Below are positions 28,264 through 37,460 of a stretch of DNA of 64,000 bases, in pieces. Position 1 is the stretch's first letter; each line of letters begins with the position of its first letter. Origin of the DNA: Erythrobacteraceae bacterium WH01K (GTDB lineage Bacteria > Pseudomonadota > Alphaproteobacteria > Sphingomonadales > Sphingomonadaceae); contig CP115966.1 of assembly GCA_027941995.1 (NCBI GenBank), positions 2,046,001 to 2,110,000 on the forward strand, in the 5' to 3' direction. The notes under the pieces are model-generated. The model was not told where the DNA came from, made no database searches, and saw nothing but the letters and a program-made list of their open reading frames with translations. The translations under genes and the position numbers were made by a program.

Positions 28264-29094
28264 CTAGGAAGCGCCGAACGGGCTGGCAAGTCCGAACGGC
28301 ACAATCCTGTTGGCAGCCGTGTGACCGATTTCCGCGCGGCCGAGATAGGGGATGCCAGCACGGTTGCACCAGAATTCGGCGATCTGCTCCGCCGTCTGGC
28401 CGAACTCGCGGTCGTTTTCCGGCACGTTCGTGACCGAGCCGAGCCTGAGGCCCGCAATGCGCGGCAAGGTATTGGCGAGGCTGAAAAAAAGCCGGTCGAT
28501 GGCATAGAGGTGCTCGCTCACCTCCTCCACCATCACCACGTGGCCCGAAAGGTCGGGCAGCAGCGGGGTATCGACCAGCATCGCCAGCGTGATGAGGTTG
28601 AACGCGACGACCGGCGTCTTCCCGTCGAGCGAGGGTTCCAGCCCGCTACTGTCGCCGCCGAACCAGCGCAGGACCCGCGAAACCGCCTCCCGCCCGCCTT
28701 CGCTTCGGGCACTTACCGGCATGGAGCCGTGGACCGGCTGTCCGATACCGTGGCGATAAAGCGCGGCGAGCAAATATCCCATGTCGGAAAACCCGACATA
28801 GGTCTTTGCGCGCGCCGCATCGTTCATCCGCGCGATCGCGGCCTCTGCAATGCGGTTCGATCCGTATCCGCCCTTCGCGAACCAGACGACATCGTAGTCG
28901 GGGTGGTTGGCACATTCGACCAGCGCCTGCATCCGTTCCAGGTCGGTCCCGGCGAAATGGGCGTGGCTGCTGAAGCACTGGTCGTGAAACCACACTTCGC
29001 AATCGGGGAAATCGTCCGCCACCAGTTTCCGCATGGCGTGGGCGTGGGCGGGCGTGATCGCCGTTGCAGGGGCGCAGATGGCTATACGTGTCAT
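28264..29094 (-). CDS. LD-carboxypeptidase (peptidase S66)
   Basis: A 276-residue cytoplasmic serine peptidase that removes the terminal D-Ala from recycled muropeptide tetrapeptides. FAKGGYGSNRI and YVGFSDMGYLLAA (nucleophile Ser) are family landmarks, with Glu in MVEEVSEHLYAIDR and His in EIGHTAANRIVPFG. The N-terminus MTRIAICAPA is standard for the family. Start at 29094, with no strong Shine-Dalgarno. It is divergent by 70 bases from a Mur ligase of Mpl/MurC type; the two steps are consecutive in peptidoglycan recycling, which supports the assignment. Confidence 0.9.
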   Translation of the reverse strand: MTRIAICAPATAITPAHAHAMRKLVADDFPDCEVWFHDQCFSSHAHFAGTDLERMQALVECANHPDYDVVWFAKGGYGSNRIAEAAIARMNDAARAKTYVGFSDMGYLLAALYRHGIGQPVHGSMPVSARSEGGREAVSRVLRWFGGDSSGLEPSLDGKTPVVAFNLITLAMLVDTPLLPDLSGHVVMVEEVSEHLYAIDRLFFSLANTLPRIAGLRLGSVTNVPENDREFGQTAEQIAEFWCNRAGIPYLGRAEIGHTAANRIVPFGLASPFGAS

Positions 29095-29164
29095 GTGAAC
29101 AACCCATGCCGCACCTCGGTTCATGGTTGCAAGGGCGGCGCTTCGCGCTAGTCACCTTTCCGCT

Positions 29165-30595
29165 ATGACCGACCTGCCCGATCCTGCCGCCGACCTGACC
29201 GCCCGCCCCTGGTTCTTTTGCGGCATCGGTGGTTCCGGGATGCAGCCCCTCGCCGCCATCCTGAAGGGCCGCGGGGCCGAGGTTGCAGGCAGCGACCGCA
29301 GCTTCGACCAGGGCCGGACGCCGGAAAAATTCGCTGCGCTGGAACGGCAGGGCTTCACCCTGTTCCCGCAGGACGGCAGCGGCATCACCAGCGAGGAGCA
29401 GGTGCTGGTCGCAAGCGCCGCGGTGGAAGACAGCGTTCCCGAGGTGCAGCGGGCGAAGGAACTGGGCGTGCCGCGCATGACCCGCGCCGATCTCAACGCC
29501 GCGCTGTTCAATGCCAGTGCAAAAGGCATCGCCGTGGCCGGCACCAGCGGGAAGTCCACCGTGACGGGCATGCTCGGCTGGATCCTCGAGGCGACAGGCC
29601 ATGCGCCGACCATCATGAACGGCGCGGTGATGAAGAACTTCGTCAGCGAGGACCGGCCCTTCGCCAGCGCGGTGGTTGGCAGCGATGCGCTGTATGTCTC
29701 CGAAGTCGACGAAAGCGACGGGTCCATCGCGCAATACCGGCCCGATGTCGGCGTGCTGCTGAATGTCAGCCTCGACCACAAGAGCCTGGAGGAACTGCGC
29801 GACCTGTTCGGCAATTACCTCGCCGCGTCGGGCACGGCGGTCGTCAACACCGACAATGACGAGGCGCTGCAACTGCTGGGCCGGGCGTCCAATGCCATCA
29901 CTTTCGGCGTGGAGGACAAGGGCGCGACCATCGGAATCGAGCCGGGAAGCCATGCGGACGGCCCGGTCCGGCAGGCGGCGCAGGTAATCGACCGGCGCGA
30001 CGGCAGCAGGCATGCGCTGGTCGTGAACATGCCGGGCCGCCACAACCTGTCGAATGCTCTTGCCGCAATTGCCGGGGCCCATGCCGCCGGGGTTCCCGTG
30101 GCAGACGCCGTGGCGGCGCTGTCCGGCTTCAGGGGGCTGGCCCGGCGGTTCGATATCGTCGGCGTATCGCCGGGCGGTGTGACCGTGATCGACGATTTCG
30201 GCCACAATCCGGAGAAATGCCGCGCCACCCTGCGGACGCTGAAAGCGCATCCGGGCCGCGTCCTCGCCTTCTTCCAGCCCCACGGATACGGTCCCTTGCG
30301 GCAGATGGGAGAGGAGCTGGCCGAAACCTTCGCCCACGAACTGGGCCCGGACGATCTGACGCTGCTGTGCGATCCGGTCTATTTCGGCGGCACGGTCGAC
30401 CGCAGCCAGGGTAGCGAGCGTATCGTCGACCTCATCGCCAAGAATGGCGGCCGGGCTATGCACATCAATACACGGGAAGGCTGCGGCGACTGGCTGGTCG
30501 CAAACGCGAAGCCCGGCGACCGCATCGCCATCATGGGGGCACGCGACGACACGCTCAGCCTGTTCGCGTCGGACGTGCTGGACCGGCTGGGCTAG
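29165..30595 (+). CDS. Mur ligase, MurC/Mpl type
   Basis: A 476-residue ATP-dependent ligase. The N-terminal Rossmann motif GIGGSGMQPLA, the P-loop AGTSGKSTVTGMLGW, SEVDESDGSI, NVSLDHKSLEEL and FGHNPEKCRATL are typical of the MurC/Mpl branch. MurC joins L-Ala to UDP-MurNAc, while Mpl reattaches recycled tripeptide. Beside a divergent LD-carboxypeptidase, and away from the division cluster, I favour an Mpl-like recycling role, but the sequence alone does not settle it. Start at 29165; the reading frame upstream overlaps the divergent promoter region. The stop overlaps the convergent GST stop by four bases. Confidence 0.85.
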   Translation: MTDLPDPAADLTARPWFFCGIGGSGMQPLAAILKGRGAEVAGSDRSFDQGRTPEKFAALERQGFTLFPQDGSGITSEEQVLVASAAVEDSVPEVQRAKELGVPRMTRADLNAALFNASAKGIAVAGTSGKSTVTGMLGWILEATGHAPTIMNGAVMKNFVSEDRPFASAVVGSDALYVSEVDESDGSIAQYRPDVGVLLNVSLDHKSLEELRDLFGNYLAASGTAVVNTDNDEALQLLGRASNAITFGVEDKGATIGIEPGSHADGPVRQAAQVIDRRDGSRHALVVNMPGRHNLSNALAAIAGAHAAGVPVADAVAALSGFRGLARRFDIVGVSPGGVTVIDDFGHNPEKCRATLRTLKAHPGRVLAFFQPHGYGPLRQMGEELAETFAHELGPDDLTLLCDPVYFGGTVDRSQGSERIVDLIAKNGGRAMHINTREGCGDWLVANAKPGDRIAIMGARDDTLSLFASDVLDRLG

Positions 30596-31227
30596 AAGCC
30601 TTCCAACCCTTCCGCCTCGCGCTTGACCGCCCGCTTGTACCCGTCGCGCTGCATGAGCCTGTCGCGGTAATCCCTGAGGCTTTGCGGCACGCCCTCGTCC
30701 AGTCCGACGCTTTTCGCCAGCACCAGCGCGTAGCCGACACAGATGTCCGCCACGGTGAAGCGGTCGGCGCACAGATAGTCGCGGCCCGCCAGCCGCTGCT
30801 CCACCTTGACCAGACGCTTGTGGAACCAGCGGGCATAGGCATGACCGGCCTCCTCCAGCCCGCGATCCTTCTCGAACAGGGCGAAGCGCATGAAGACGGT
30901 CTGGGGGAAGGTGATCGTCGCATCGGCATGGTAGGTGAAATCGAGGAAGGCAGCGTAATCGGCCTGCCCGCGTGCCACCAGCAGGTTCCCCCTGCCGCCC
31001 AGTCCGGCAAGATAGACCGCGATGGCGCAGCTTTCGGTCATCTGCGTCCCGTCATGTTCCAGCAGCGGGATCGTGCCGAGCGGGTTCAGTTCCAGGAACT
31101 CCGGGGCTTTCTTTCGCGGAGGGAACGGCAGCATCCTCAGGTCGATATCCGCCCCTGCCTCCTCCGCCGCCCATGTGGCGCGCAGGCCCCTCGAGCCGCG
31201 GCAGGTATGGAGGACGGGCGTGGTCAA
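30592..31227 (-). CDS. Glutathione S-transferase family protein
   Basis: A 211-residue GST. The thioredoxin-like N-terminal half has PPRKKAPEFLELNPLGTIPL and TESCAIAVYLA, matching the glutathione-binding site. The helical C-terminal domain carries YLCADRFTVADICVGYAL. Starts at TTG (31227), overlapping the DUF808 stop (TTGA), with AAGGGG about 7 bases upstream. It probably acts as a cytoplasmic detoxification enzyme; substrate unknown. Translationally coupled to the DUF808 gene. Confidence 0.87.
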   Translation of the reverse strand: MTTPVLHTCRGSRGLRATWAAEEAGADIDLRMLPFPPRKKAPEFLELNPLGTIPLLEHDGTQMTESCAIAVYLAGLGGRGNLLVARGQADYAAFLDFTYHADATITFPQTVFMRFALFEKDRGLEEAGHAYARWFHKRLVKVEQRLAGRDYLCADRFTVADICVGYALVLAKSVGLDEGVPQSLRDYRDRLMQRDGYKRAVKREAEGLEGF

Positions 31228-32189
31228 TGCGCCGCCCCTTCGGCGCCCGGCTTGTGCCCGAGGCCGAAAACCTTGTGCAGCAGCACGACCAGCAGCCAGC
31301 CGGCCACCAGTGCGACCACGGCCGACGCCGCGGCATAGGTCAGCCAGCCGAAGAAGCCGCCTGCCGGACCGAACCCGTCGGCGACTGCCGCCTCCAGCCC
31401 GTGCGCAGCGTCGTAGAGGCCATGGAAGCCGAGTTCGTGCGTGCCATGCAGCAGGATGCCGCCGCCGACCCACAGCATCGCCACCGTCCCGATGACCGAC
31501 AGGGCAGTGAGCAATTTGGGCATGGCCGCGACCAGTCCTCGCCCGAAAGCCTGCGCCGCCTCGCTAGGCCGTTTCGTCAGCGACAGGCCGAAATCGTCCA
31601 TCTTCACGATCAGCGCCACCGCGCCGTAGACCGCGACAGTGACCGCGATGGCCACCAGCGCCAGTGCAATGCCGCGTTGCCACCACACGGTCAGGTCGGA
31701 CAGTTCGTTGAGCGTGATGGCCATGATCTCGGCGGACAGGATCAGGTCCGTTCGGATCGCGCCCGAAATGCGCTCCTTCTCGAACTTGGCCGGATCCTCG
31801 ATCACGTCTTCCACGGTCTTGCCGTGTTTCGCGCCGCCCAGTTTCTCCAGCACCTTTTCCGCGCCTTCGTAAGACAGGAACAGGCCGCCTGCCATCAGCA
31901 GGAAGATGATGGCCGCAGGCAGGAATTCGCTCAGCACGATTGCGCCGGGCAACAGGAACAGCAGCTTGTTCTTGAAGCTGCCCTTGGCGATGGCCCAGAT
32001 GATCGGCAGCTCGCGCGCCGGCGACAGGCCGGTGACGTAGCTGGGCGTCACGGCGGCATCGTCGATGACCACGCCGGCCGTCTTAGAACCGGCCCTGCCG
32101 GCGGCCGCGGCGATGTCATCGACCGACGCGGCAGCGGTCCGGGCGATGATGCTCACATCGTCAAGCAGTGCGGCAAGGCCTGAAGGCAT
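31224..32189 (-). CDS. DUF808 family inner membrane protein
   Basis: A 321-residue membrane protein of the DUF808 (YedI-like) family. The opening PSGLAALLDDVSIIARTAAA and the segment KTAGVVIDDAAVTPSYVTGL are highly characteristic. About six to eight hydrophobic segments follow. Function not established. An AGGGG sits about 9 bases before the ATG at 32189. It is first in a two-gene overlapping unit with the GST gene, divergent from the ribosomal S6 operon. Confidence 0.9.
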   Translation of the reverse strand: MPSGLAALLDDVSIIARTAAASVDDIAAAAGRAGSKTAGVVIDDAAVTPSYVTGLSPARELPIIWAIAKGSFKNKLLFLLPGAIVLSEFLPAAIIFLLMAGGLFLSYEGAEKVLEKLGGAKHGKTVEDVIEDPAKFEKERISGAIRTDLILSAEIMAITLNELSDLTVWWQRGIALALVAIAVTVAVYGAVALIVKMDDFGLSLTKRPSEAAQAFGRGLVAAMPKLLTALSVIGTVAMLWVGGGILLHGTHELGFHGLYDAAHGLEAAVADGFGPAGGFFGWLTYAAASAVVALVAGWLLVVLLHKVFGLGHKPGAEGAAH

Positions 32190-32299
32190 CGAAATTTCCC
32201 CTTTGCATGATGTCTTTGCATGCCCAATGCACGAGCGGCGCGATTGTGGCCAGCGCCGGAAGGCTCCCCTTCCCCTGCGCGCGTCGATGCTATCGGCGC

Positions 32300-32327
32300 T
32301 TGCTTTTCGCCCACACCCCGCTATGTG
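32300..32327 (+). promoter_or_regulatory. Probable S6 operon promoter
   Basis: -35 TTGCTT (32300-32305), 16-base spacer, -10 TATGTG (32322-32327), about 100 bases before rpsF. The run TTGCTTTT-GCCC recurs, with one base differing, before rpsA. Confidence 0.4.
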
Positions 32328-32426
32328 CGCCGCTTCCCTGCAATGCGGGGAAACGAAGAAAGCCGGAGGGGCCCCGTCATCCGGACGGACAAGCCAGCGA
32401 TCGGCATCAACTGAAAGGACATGCAC

Positions 32427-32792
32427 ATGGCTCATTACGAGCACGTGTTCCTTGCGCGTCAGGACCTCTCCCAGAGCCAGGTCGATTCGCTGGCAGCGCA
32501 GGCCACCGAGATTATCGAGAAGAACGACGGCAAGGTCACCAAGACCGAGACGTGGGGCCTCAAATCCCTCGCCTACAAGATCGATCGTAACCGCAAGGCG
32601 CATTTCGTGCTGCTCAACATCGAAGGCCCGGGTTCGGTCGTCGAAGAGCTTGAGCGCCAGACGCGCATCAACGAAGACGTCATCCGCTACATGACCATCC
32701 GCGTCGACGAGCCGGAAGAAGGCCCCAGCGTGATGATGCGCAAGAACGAGCGCGACAACAAGAAGCGCCGCGACCGTGAGGAGCGTAACTGA
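32427..32792 (+). CDS. rpsF: Ribosomal protein S6
   Basis: A 121-residue small-subunit protein that pairs with S18. It begins [17 protein letters not shown], with the conserved [18 protein letters not shown] strand and a basic tail ending [10 protein letters not shown]. The ATG at 32427 has AAAGGAC about 7 bases upstream; an ATG two codons earlier is too close to that site. First gene of rpsF-rpsR-rplI. The tail does not end in Glu-Glu as in E. coli, which matters because a RimK homologue is encoded 3.6 kb downstream. Confidence 0.97.
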   Translation: MAHYEHVFLARQDLSQSQVDSLAAQATEIIEKNDGKVTKTETWGLKSLAYKIDRNRKAHFVLLNIEGPGSVVEELERQTRINEDVIRYMTIRVDEPEEGPSVMMRKNERDNKKRRDREERN

Positions 32793-33016
32793 TGGCCCGT
32801 CCGTTTTTCCGCCGCCGCAAGTCCTGCCCGTTCTCGGGTGAAGACGCGCCGAAGATCGATTACAAGGACGTCCGTCTGCTGCAGGGCTTCATGTCCGAAC
32901 GCGGCAAGATCGTTCCTTCCCGTATCACCGCAGTTTCGGCCAAGAAGCAGCGCGAACTCGCCAAGGCGATCAAGCGTTCGCGTCACATCGGCCTCCTGCC
33001 CTACATCGTGAAGTAG
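32792..33016 (+). CDS. rpsR: Ribosomal protein S18
   Basis: A 74-residue small-subunit protein. [20 protein letters not shown], the [20 protein letters not shown] block and [20 protein letters not shown] are diagnostic. The start overlaps the rpsF stop by one base (TGATG), so translation is coupled in the S6-S18-L9 operon. Confidence 0.97.
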   Translation: MARPFFRRRKSCPFSGEDAPKIDYKDVRLLQGFMSERGKIVPSRITAVSAKKQRELAKAIKRSRHIGLLPYIVK

Positions 33017-33028
33017 AGGAGTAGGCAC

Positions 33029-33697
33029 ATGGATATCATTCTCCTCCAGAGGATCGGCAATCTCGGCTCGATCGGTGACGTCGTCACCGTGAAGGACGGC
33101 TATGCCCGCAACTACCTCCTTCCGCAGAAGAAGGCCCTGCGCGCCAACGAAGCCAACAAGAAGGTCTTCGAAGCGAACCGCGAGCGTCTCGAGAAAGAGA
33201 ACGCAGAGCGCCGCACCGAAGCCGAAAAGGCTGGCGAGAAGGTTGCAGGGGCCGAAGTCGTGCTGCTGCGCGCCTCGTCCAACGCCGGCCAGCTCTACGG
33301 CTCCGTCAATGTCCGCGACATCGTTGCCGGCCTGACCGAACAGGGTCACGACGTCGACAAGAAGCAGGTCATCCTGGGCAGCCCGATCAAGATGATCGGC
33401 ATGCACGACGTGACCGTCGCCCTGCACCCCGAAGTCCACGTCACGGTGAAGGCGAACGTCGCCCGCTCCGAGGACGAGGCGAAGCTGCAGAGCGAAGGCG
33501 TCGACGTTCTCGCCCAGCTGTTCGAAGACGAGCAGCGCGAAATCGAGGAAGCCGCCGCTTCGCAGCAGCGTGACCCCACGCTGGAGCCCGGCGAAATCCC
33601 GGCCGACATGCTGGAAGACGGTGTCAGCACCGAAGAAGGCACGAGCGAGACCGAAGCCCTGGTCGAAGAGACCAAGCCGGAAACGGACGAAGGCTGA
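33029..33697 (+). CDS. rplI: Ribosomal protein L9 with extended acidic tail
   Basis: The first 150 residues match L9: [34 protein letters not shown], then a long central helix and the C-terminal domain with [13 protein letters not shown]. At 222 residues it exceeds the classical 147-150 by about 70. The addition, from about residue 155, is Glu/Asp-rich and probably disordered. GAGGAG lies 7 bases before the ATG. Last gene of the operon, followed by a strong terminator. Confidence 0.96.
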   Translation: MDIILLQRIGNLGSIGDVVTVKDGYARNYLLPQKKALRANEANKKVFEANRERLEKENAERRTEAEKAGEKVAGAEVVLLRASSNAGQLYGSVNVRDIVAGLTEQGHDVDKKQVILGSPIKMIGMHDVTVALHPEVHVTVKANVARSEDEAKLQSEGVDVLAQLFEDEQREIEEAAASQQRDPTLEPGEIPADMLEDGVSTEEGTSETEALVEETKPETDEG

Positions 33698-33726
33698 ACG
33701 CGGACCGTTCGCTGAACGCACAAAAA

Positions 33727-33760
33727 GGGGCGCGGTGTCGATGGCACCGCGCCCCTTTTC
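33727..33760 (+). terminator. Rho-independent terminator of the S6-S18-L9 operon
   Basis: Perfect 11-base-pair stem GGGGCGCGGTG/CACCGCGCCCC with a seven-base loop, preceded by AAAAA and followed by TTTT. Confidence 0.92.
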
Positions 33761-33798
33761 GTTGCGCGGCAACATTTCTGCGCTAAGGCGCTGGCCAT

Positions 33799-35238
33799 AT
33801 GACTGATATCGACAAGACCATCGAAGACCTCGTGCGGATCTATGACGAGGCGACCGGCCGCCTGCGCAGCGACATCATGCAATTCGCGGACGACGGCTCC
33901 CTGCCCTCTCGCGAGCGGCGCAGCGACGGGTCCTATGCCTATCCCGAACTGGTCCTGACCTATGACGGCAGCGAGGCACGGTCGGACCGCAGCCGCGCCT
34001 ATGGCCGGTTCGCCCACGCCGGAACCTACACCACCACTGTGACGAAGCCCGAACTGTTCGCCAGCTATCTGCGCGAGCAATTGTCGCTGATCGCGGAGGA
34101 TTACGACATCTCGCTGAAGGCGCGTCCCTCGCGGCAGGAGATTCCCTTTCCCTACGTGCTGGACGGGGCGGCGGGCGCGGAACTGGCAGGTATCTCGCCG
34201 CAGGTCCTGGCGCGCCATTTCCCGCACACGGACCTTGCCGATATCGGTGACGAACTGGCCGACGGGATCGAGCTGGACGAACCGGACCAGGCGATCCCGC
34301 TCTCGCTGTTCGACGGCCTGCGCACCGATTTCAGCCTTGCGCGGCTGGCACATTACACCGGCACCCAGGTCGGCGATTTCCAGCGCTACGTCCTGTTCAC
34401 CAACTATCACCGCTATGTCGACGAGTTCGTCGACTGGGCGGGCGAGCAGCTGGGATCGAACGGCTTCACGAAGCTGGCGGGCGCCGGCGGGCTGGAACTG
34501 AAGGAGCGCACCGCGAATGCGCGCGCGCAGCTCTCCGATACGGCTTGGCGGCGGCACCAGATGCCCGCCTACCACCTTGTCGGGCCGGAACATGGCGGCA
34601 TCACGCTGGTCAATATCGGCGTCGGGCCGAGCAATGCGAAGACGATCTGCGACCACCTCGCCGTGCTGCGGCCCGAGGCATGGCTGATGATCGGCCATTG
34701 CGGCGGGCTTCGCGGCAGCCAGCGGATCGGCGATTACGTGCTCGCCCACGCTTACTTGCGCGACGACCACGTTCTCGACCCGGTCCTGCCGCCGGAAATT
34801 CCCCTGCCCGCCATTGCCGAGGTGCAGCAGGCCCTCGTCGCCGCGGCCAGCGCAGTGTCGGGCGAAGGCGAGGCGAATTTGAAGCAGCGCATGCGCACCG
34901 GCACGGTGGTGACGACCGACGACCGCAACTGGGAACTGCGCTATTCCGACAGCGCACGCCGCCTCTCGCTCAGCCGCGCGGTGGGCATCGACATGGAAAG
35001 CGCCACCATCGCAGCGCAAGGCTACCGCTTCCGCGTCCCCTACGGCACGCTCCTGTGCGTAAGCGACAAGCCTCTCCACGGCGAAATCAAGCTGCCGGGC
35101 CAGGCGAACACCTTCTACGAACAGGCCATTGCCGCGCATTTGCAGATCGGCGTGACGGCCTGCGGACTGCTGAAGGAAGAGGGGCAGCGGCTCCACTCGC
35201 GCAAACTGCGCGCATTCAACGAGCCGCCGTTCAGGTAA
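33799..35238 (+). CDS. amn: AMP nucleosidase
   Basis: Hydrolyses AMP to adenine and ribose-5-phosphate, controlling adenylate pools. The 479-residue protein has the N-terminal regulatory AMN domain, with YPELVLTYDG and RPSRQEIPFPYVLDGA. A C-terminal phosphorylase-like catalytic domain follows, with LVNIGVGPSNAKTICDHLA, MIGHCGGLRGSQRIGDY, and VGIDMESATIAAQGYRFRVP. Length matches bacterial Amn. TAAGG sits 10 bases upstream. It lies after the L9 terminator and converges on the SIMPL gene, with stops almost touching. Confidence 0.94.
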   Translation: MTDIDKTIEDLVRIYDEATGRLRSDIMQFADDGSLPSRERRSDGSYAYPELVLTYDGSEARSDRSRAYGRFAHAGTYTTTVTKPELFASYLREQLSLIAEDYDISLKARPSRQEIPFPYVLDGAAGAELAGISPQVLARHFPHTDLADIGDELADGIELDEPDQAIPLSLFDGLRTDFSLARLAHYTGTQVGDFQRYVLFTNYHRYVDEFVDWAGEQLGSNGFTKLAGAGGLELKERTANARAQLSDTAWRRHQMPAYHLVGPEHGGITLVNIGVGPSNAKTICDHLAVLRPEAWLMIGHCGGLRGSQRIGDYVLAHAYLRDDHVLDPVLPPEIPLPAIAEVQQALVAAASAVSGEGEANLKQRMRTGTVVTTDDRNWELRYSDSARRLSLSRAVGIDMESATIAAQGYRFRVPYGTLLCVSDKPLHGEIKLPGQANTFYEQAIAAHLQIGVTACGLLKEEGQRLHSRKLRAFNEPPFR

Positions 35239-35239
35239 G

Positions 35240-36007
35240 TCAGCGCGGCTCCAGCGCGTAGTCTACGAACAGCGTCACGCTCTGCTGCAACTCGCCCACT
35301 TCGACCGCCGAACGGTTGCTGATGCTCTGCGCCGGTGGCGGCGGAGGCGGAGGCGGCGCGCCGGCCTGGCCGATATTGCGGCCCGTCACGATGATCGGTT
35401 CGTATTGCGACGACCGGGCCCGCTCGCTGATCCGAAGGACGCGCGTGATCCGCATGCCGAACGCGTTGGCATAAGCCTCGGCCTGCTCCTTCGCATCGGC
35501 GACGGCATCGGCCCGGGCCGCGGCGACCGCCTGCGTATCGTCGCTCAGGGAGAAGTTGGGGCCGTAGACATTGTTCGCCCCGGCCTCGAACATCGTCGTC
35601 AGCAGGCCGGACGCATCGTCCACGTCGCGCACAAGCACCGTGACGTTGTTTGACGCCTGGTAGCCGGTGATGTCGGGCGGCGCGCCGTCGCTGCGGTTGT
35701 AGTTGAATTGCGGATTGAGCGAGAGGCTCTGCGTCTGGATGTCACGCGCCGCAACGCCCGCCCGGCGCAGCGCCTCGACCACCCGGTTCATTTCACGCGC
35801 ATTGGCATTCGCCGCCTCGCGCGAGGTCGTCGCAAAGGTCACGACGCCGCCGGTCACCGTGGCCTCGTCGGGTTTGACATAGGTCTCCCCGGTCGCCTGG
35901 ATTTCCAGCAAGGTCTGGTTCGGTGCGAGAACCTCGTAAGCCTGGGCATGAACGCCTGCGGGAATCGACACCAGGACTGAAGAAGCAAGAAGACTGAGAC
36001 GCCGCAT
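35240..36007 (-). CDS. SIMPL (DUF541) periplasmic protein
   Basis: A 255-residue secreted protein. A signal peptide (RRLSLLASSVLVSIPAGVHA, cleavage after AHA-like site) precedes the SIMPL domain, which has TVTGGVVTFATTSREAANAN and IQTQSLSLNPQFNY. SIMPL proteins are periplasmic, of uncertain function, some linked to oxidative stress. There is a proline-rich insert (eight Pro) near residue 220. The ATG at 36007 has GAGGAA about 7 bases upstream; an upstream GTG is less likely. It follows rimK on the same strand after 75 bases. Confidence 0.9.
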   Translation of the reverse strand: MRRLSLLASSVLVSIPAGVHAQAYEVLAPNQTLLEIQATGETYVKPDEATVTGGVVTFATTSREAANANAREMNRVVEALRRAGVAARDIQTQSLSLNPQFNYNRSDGAPPDITGYQASNNVTVLVRDVDDASGLLTTMFEAGANNVYGPNFSLSDDTQAVAAARADAVADAKEQAEAYANAFGMRITRVLRISERARSSQYEPIIVTGRNIGQAGAPPPPPPPPAQSISNRSAVEVGELQQSVTLFVDYALEPR

Positions 36008-36082
36008 CGGAGGTTTCCTCACATGATCAATGAGTCAGGAAACCGCCGATTTCGAAATAAGGTCCCTCTTCATGCGCCCAGT

Positions 36083-36988
36083 TCACCCCTTCCCCTTGGT
36101 CTTCGTCTTCCCGTCCTTCGCGTTCTTGGCGATGTAGTCGATGACCATGCCCGCCACGTCCTTGCCGGTGGCGTTCTCGATGCCTTCCAGACCCGGTGAC
36201 GAGTTCACCTCCATGATTACCGGGCCGTGATTGCTGCGCAGCATATCCACGCCGCAGACATTCAGGCCCATGTGCTTGGCCGCGCGCACGGCAGTGGAAC
36301 GTTCTTCCGGCGTGATCTTGATGACTTCGGCGCTGCCGCCGCGGTGGAGGTTGCTACGAAAATCATCGGCCGCGCCGGTGCGCTTCATCGCCGCGACCAC
36401 CTTGCCGCCGACCACCAGAGCGCGGATGTCCGTCCCGCCCGCTTCCTTGATGAATTCCTGTACCAGGATGTTGACATTGGCCCCGCGGAACGCCTCGATC
36501 ACCGACTTGGCCGATGACATGGTTTCCGCCAGCACCACGCCGATGCCCTGCGTGCCTTCCAGCAGCTTGATCACGACCGGCGGCCCCTTGACCGCGCGGA
36601 TGATCTCCTCCGCCTGCTTGGGGTCGTTGGCATAAGCGGTCAGCGGCAGGCCCAGCCCGTATTTCGCCAGGATCTGCATCGAACGCAGCTTGTCCCGGCT
36701 GCGGCCGATGGCAACGCTTTCGTTCAATGGCCAGCAGCCGCGCATCTCGAACTGGCGCAGAATGGCAAGGCCGTAATTGGTGATGCTGGCCCCGATGCGC
36801 GGAATGATTGCGTCATAGCCCACGCACGGCTCGCCATTGTAGAACACCTCCGGCTTGTGGCTGGCAATGTGAACGGTGCAGCGCGTCGTGTTGAGGATGT
36901 CGAGCGTATGGCCGCGCTGCTCCGCCGCCTCCACCAGCCGCTTGTGCGAATAGAGGTTCGGGTTGCGTGCCAGCATTGCGATTTTCAT
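36083..36988 (-). CDS. rimK: Ribosomal protein S6 glutamate ligase RimK
   Basis: A 301-residue ATP-grasp ligase that adds glutamate to the C-terminus of S6 and is reported in Pseudomonas to bind cyclic-di-GMP. [20 protein letters not shown] and [19 protein letters not shown] are standard, as are [15 protein letters not shown] (ATP loop) and the metal-binding end [15 protein letters not shown] short Lys/Gly tail follows. It lies 22 bases downstream of a RimB-like protease and 3.3 kb from rpsF, its expected substrate gene, which strengthens the call. Confidence 0.93.
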   Translation of the reverse strand: MKIAMLARNPNLYSHKRLVEAAEQRGHTLDILNTTRCTVHIASHKPEVFYNGEPCVGYDAIIPRIGASITNYGLAILRQFEMRGCWPLNESVAIGRSRDKLRSMQILAKYGLGLPLTAYANDPKQAEEIIRAVKGPPVVIKLLEGTQGIGVVLAETMSSAKSVIEAFRGANVNILVQEFIKEAGGTDIRALVVGGKVVAAMKRTGAADDFRSNLHRGGSAEVIKITPEERSTAVRAAKHMGLNVCGVDMLRSNHGPVIMEVNSSPGLEGIENATGKDVAGMVIDYIAKNAKDGKTKTKGKG

Positions 36989-37010
36989 GGGATGACTTTC
37001 CTGGTGGCGC

Positions 37011-37460
37011 TCATGGTTTGTGCCCCTGCTGTATCTCGCGCTCCGGGGTCTGCAGCCATGAATGCCCGGAATCGACGAGGAACCGGCGGCGCAGGGACGA
37101 CCGCCCGATCAGCATCGGGAATTTCATGTCGGACCGGTCGGCAAGGCTGATTTCCGCCCGGAACCCCGTATCGCCGATCTTCAGCGGCGTCTTGATGACA
37201 TAGCGGCGCTGCGTTTCGCCGTTGGAACTGGTGATGCCCCTGATATCGACATGGATCGCCTCGCAGACCTGCCGCACCCCGCCCAGATCGACGGCGAAGC
37301 GGACAAATTGCTCTCCGCCGCGTTCGAACTTCTCGATCACCTCGCCGTGGAGCGACGATGTGCGCGCGCCGCTGTCGATCTTCGCGGGAATACCGCGCAG
37401 GCCCAGTTCGGGCAGGTGGACCAGCTCTCGCCAGCCCACGGTTTCCATGGCTTTCTTCAC
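37011..37460 (-). CDS. RimB-like retropepsin-type aspartic protease (ATP-dependent zinc protease family)
   Basis: A 149-residue single-domain protein with the retropepsin motif [33 protein letters not shown] and ERPMLIGR-like [17 protein letters not shown] segments are typical of the RimB/PF05618 family. In Pseudomonas rimA-rimB-rimK form an operon and RimB controls RimK. Here it overlaps the upstream YncE-like gene by 4 bases (GTGA) and is followed by rimK, so the pairing is kept. The GTG at 37460 is preferred; an ATG at 37445 is possible. Confidence 0.88.
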   Translation of the reverse strand: MKKAMETVGWRELVHLPELGLRGIPAKIDSGARTSSLHGEVIEKFERGGEQFVRFAVDLGGVRQVCEAIHVDIRGITSSNGETQRRYVIKTPLKIGDTGFRAEISLADRSDMKFPMLIGRSSLRRRFLVDSGHSWLQTPEREIQQGHKP

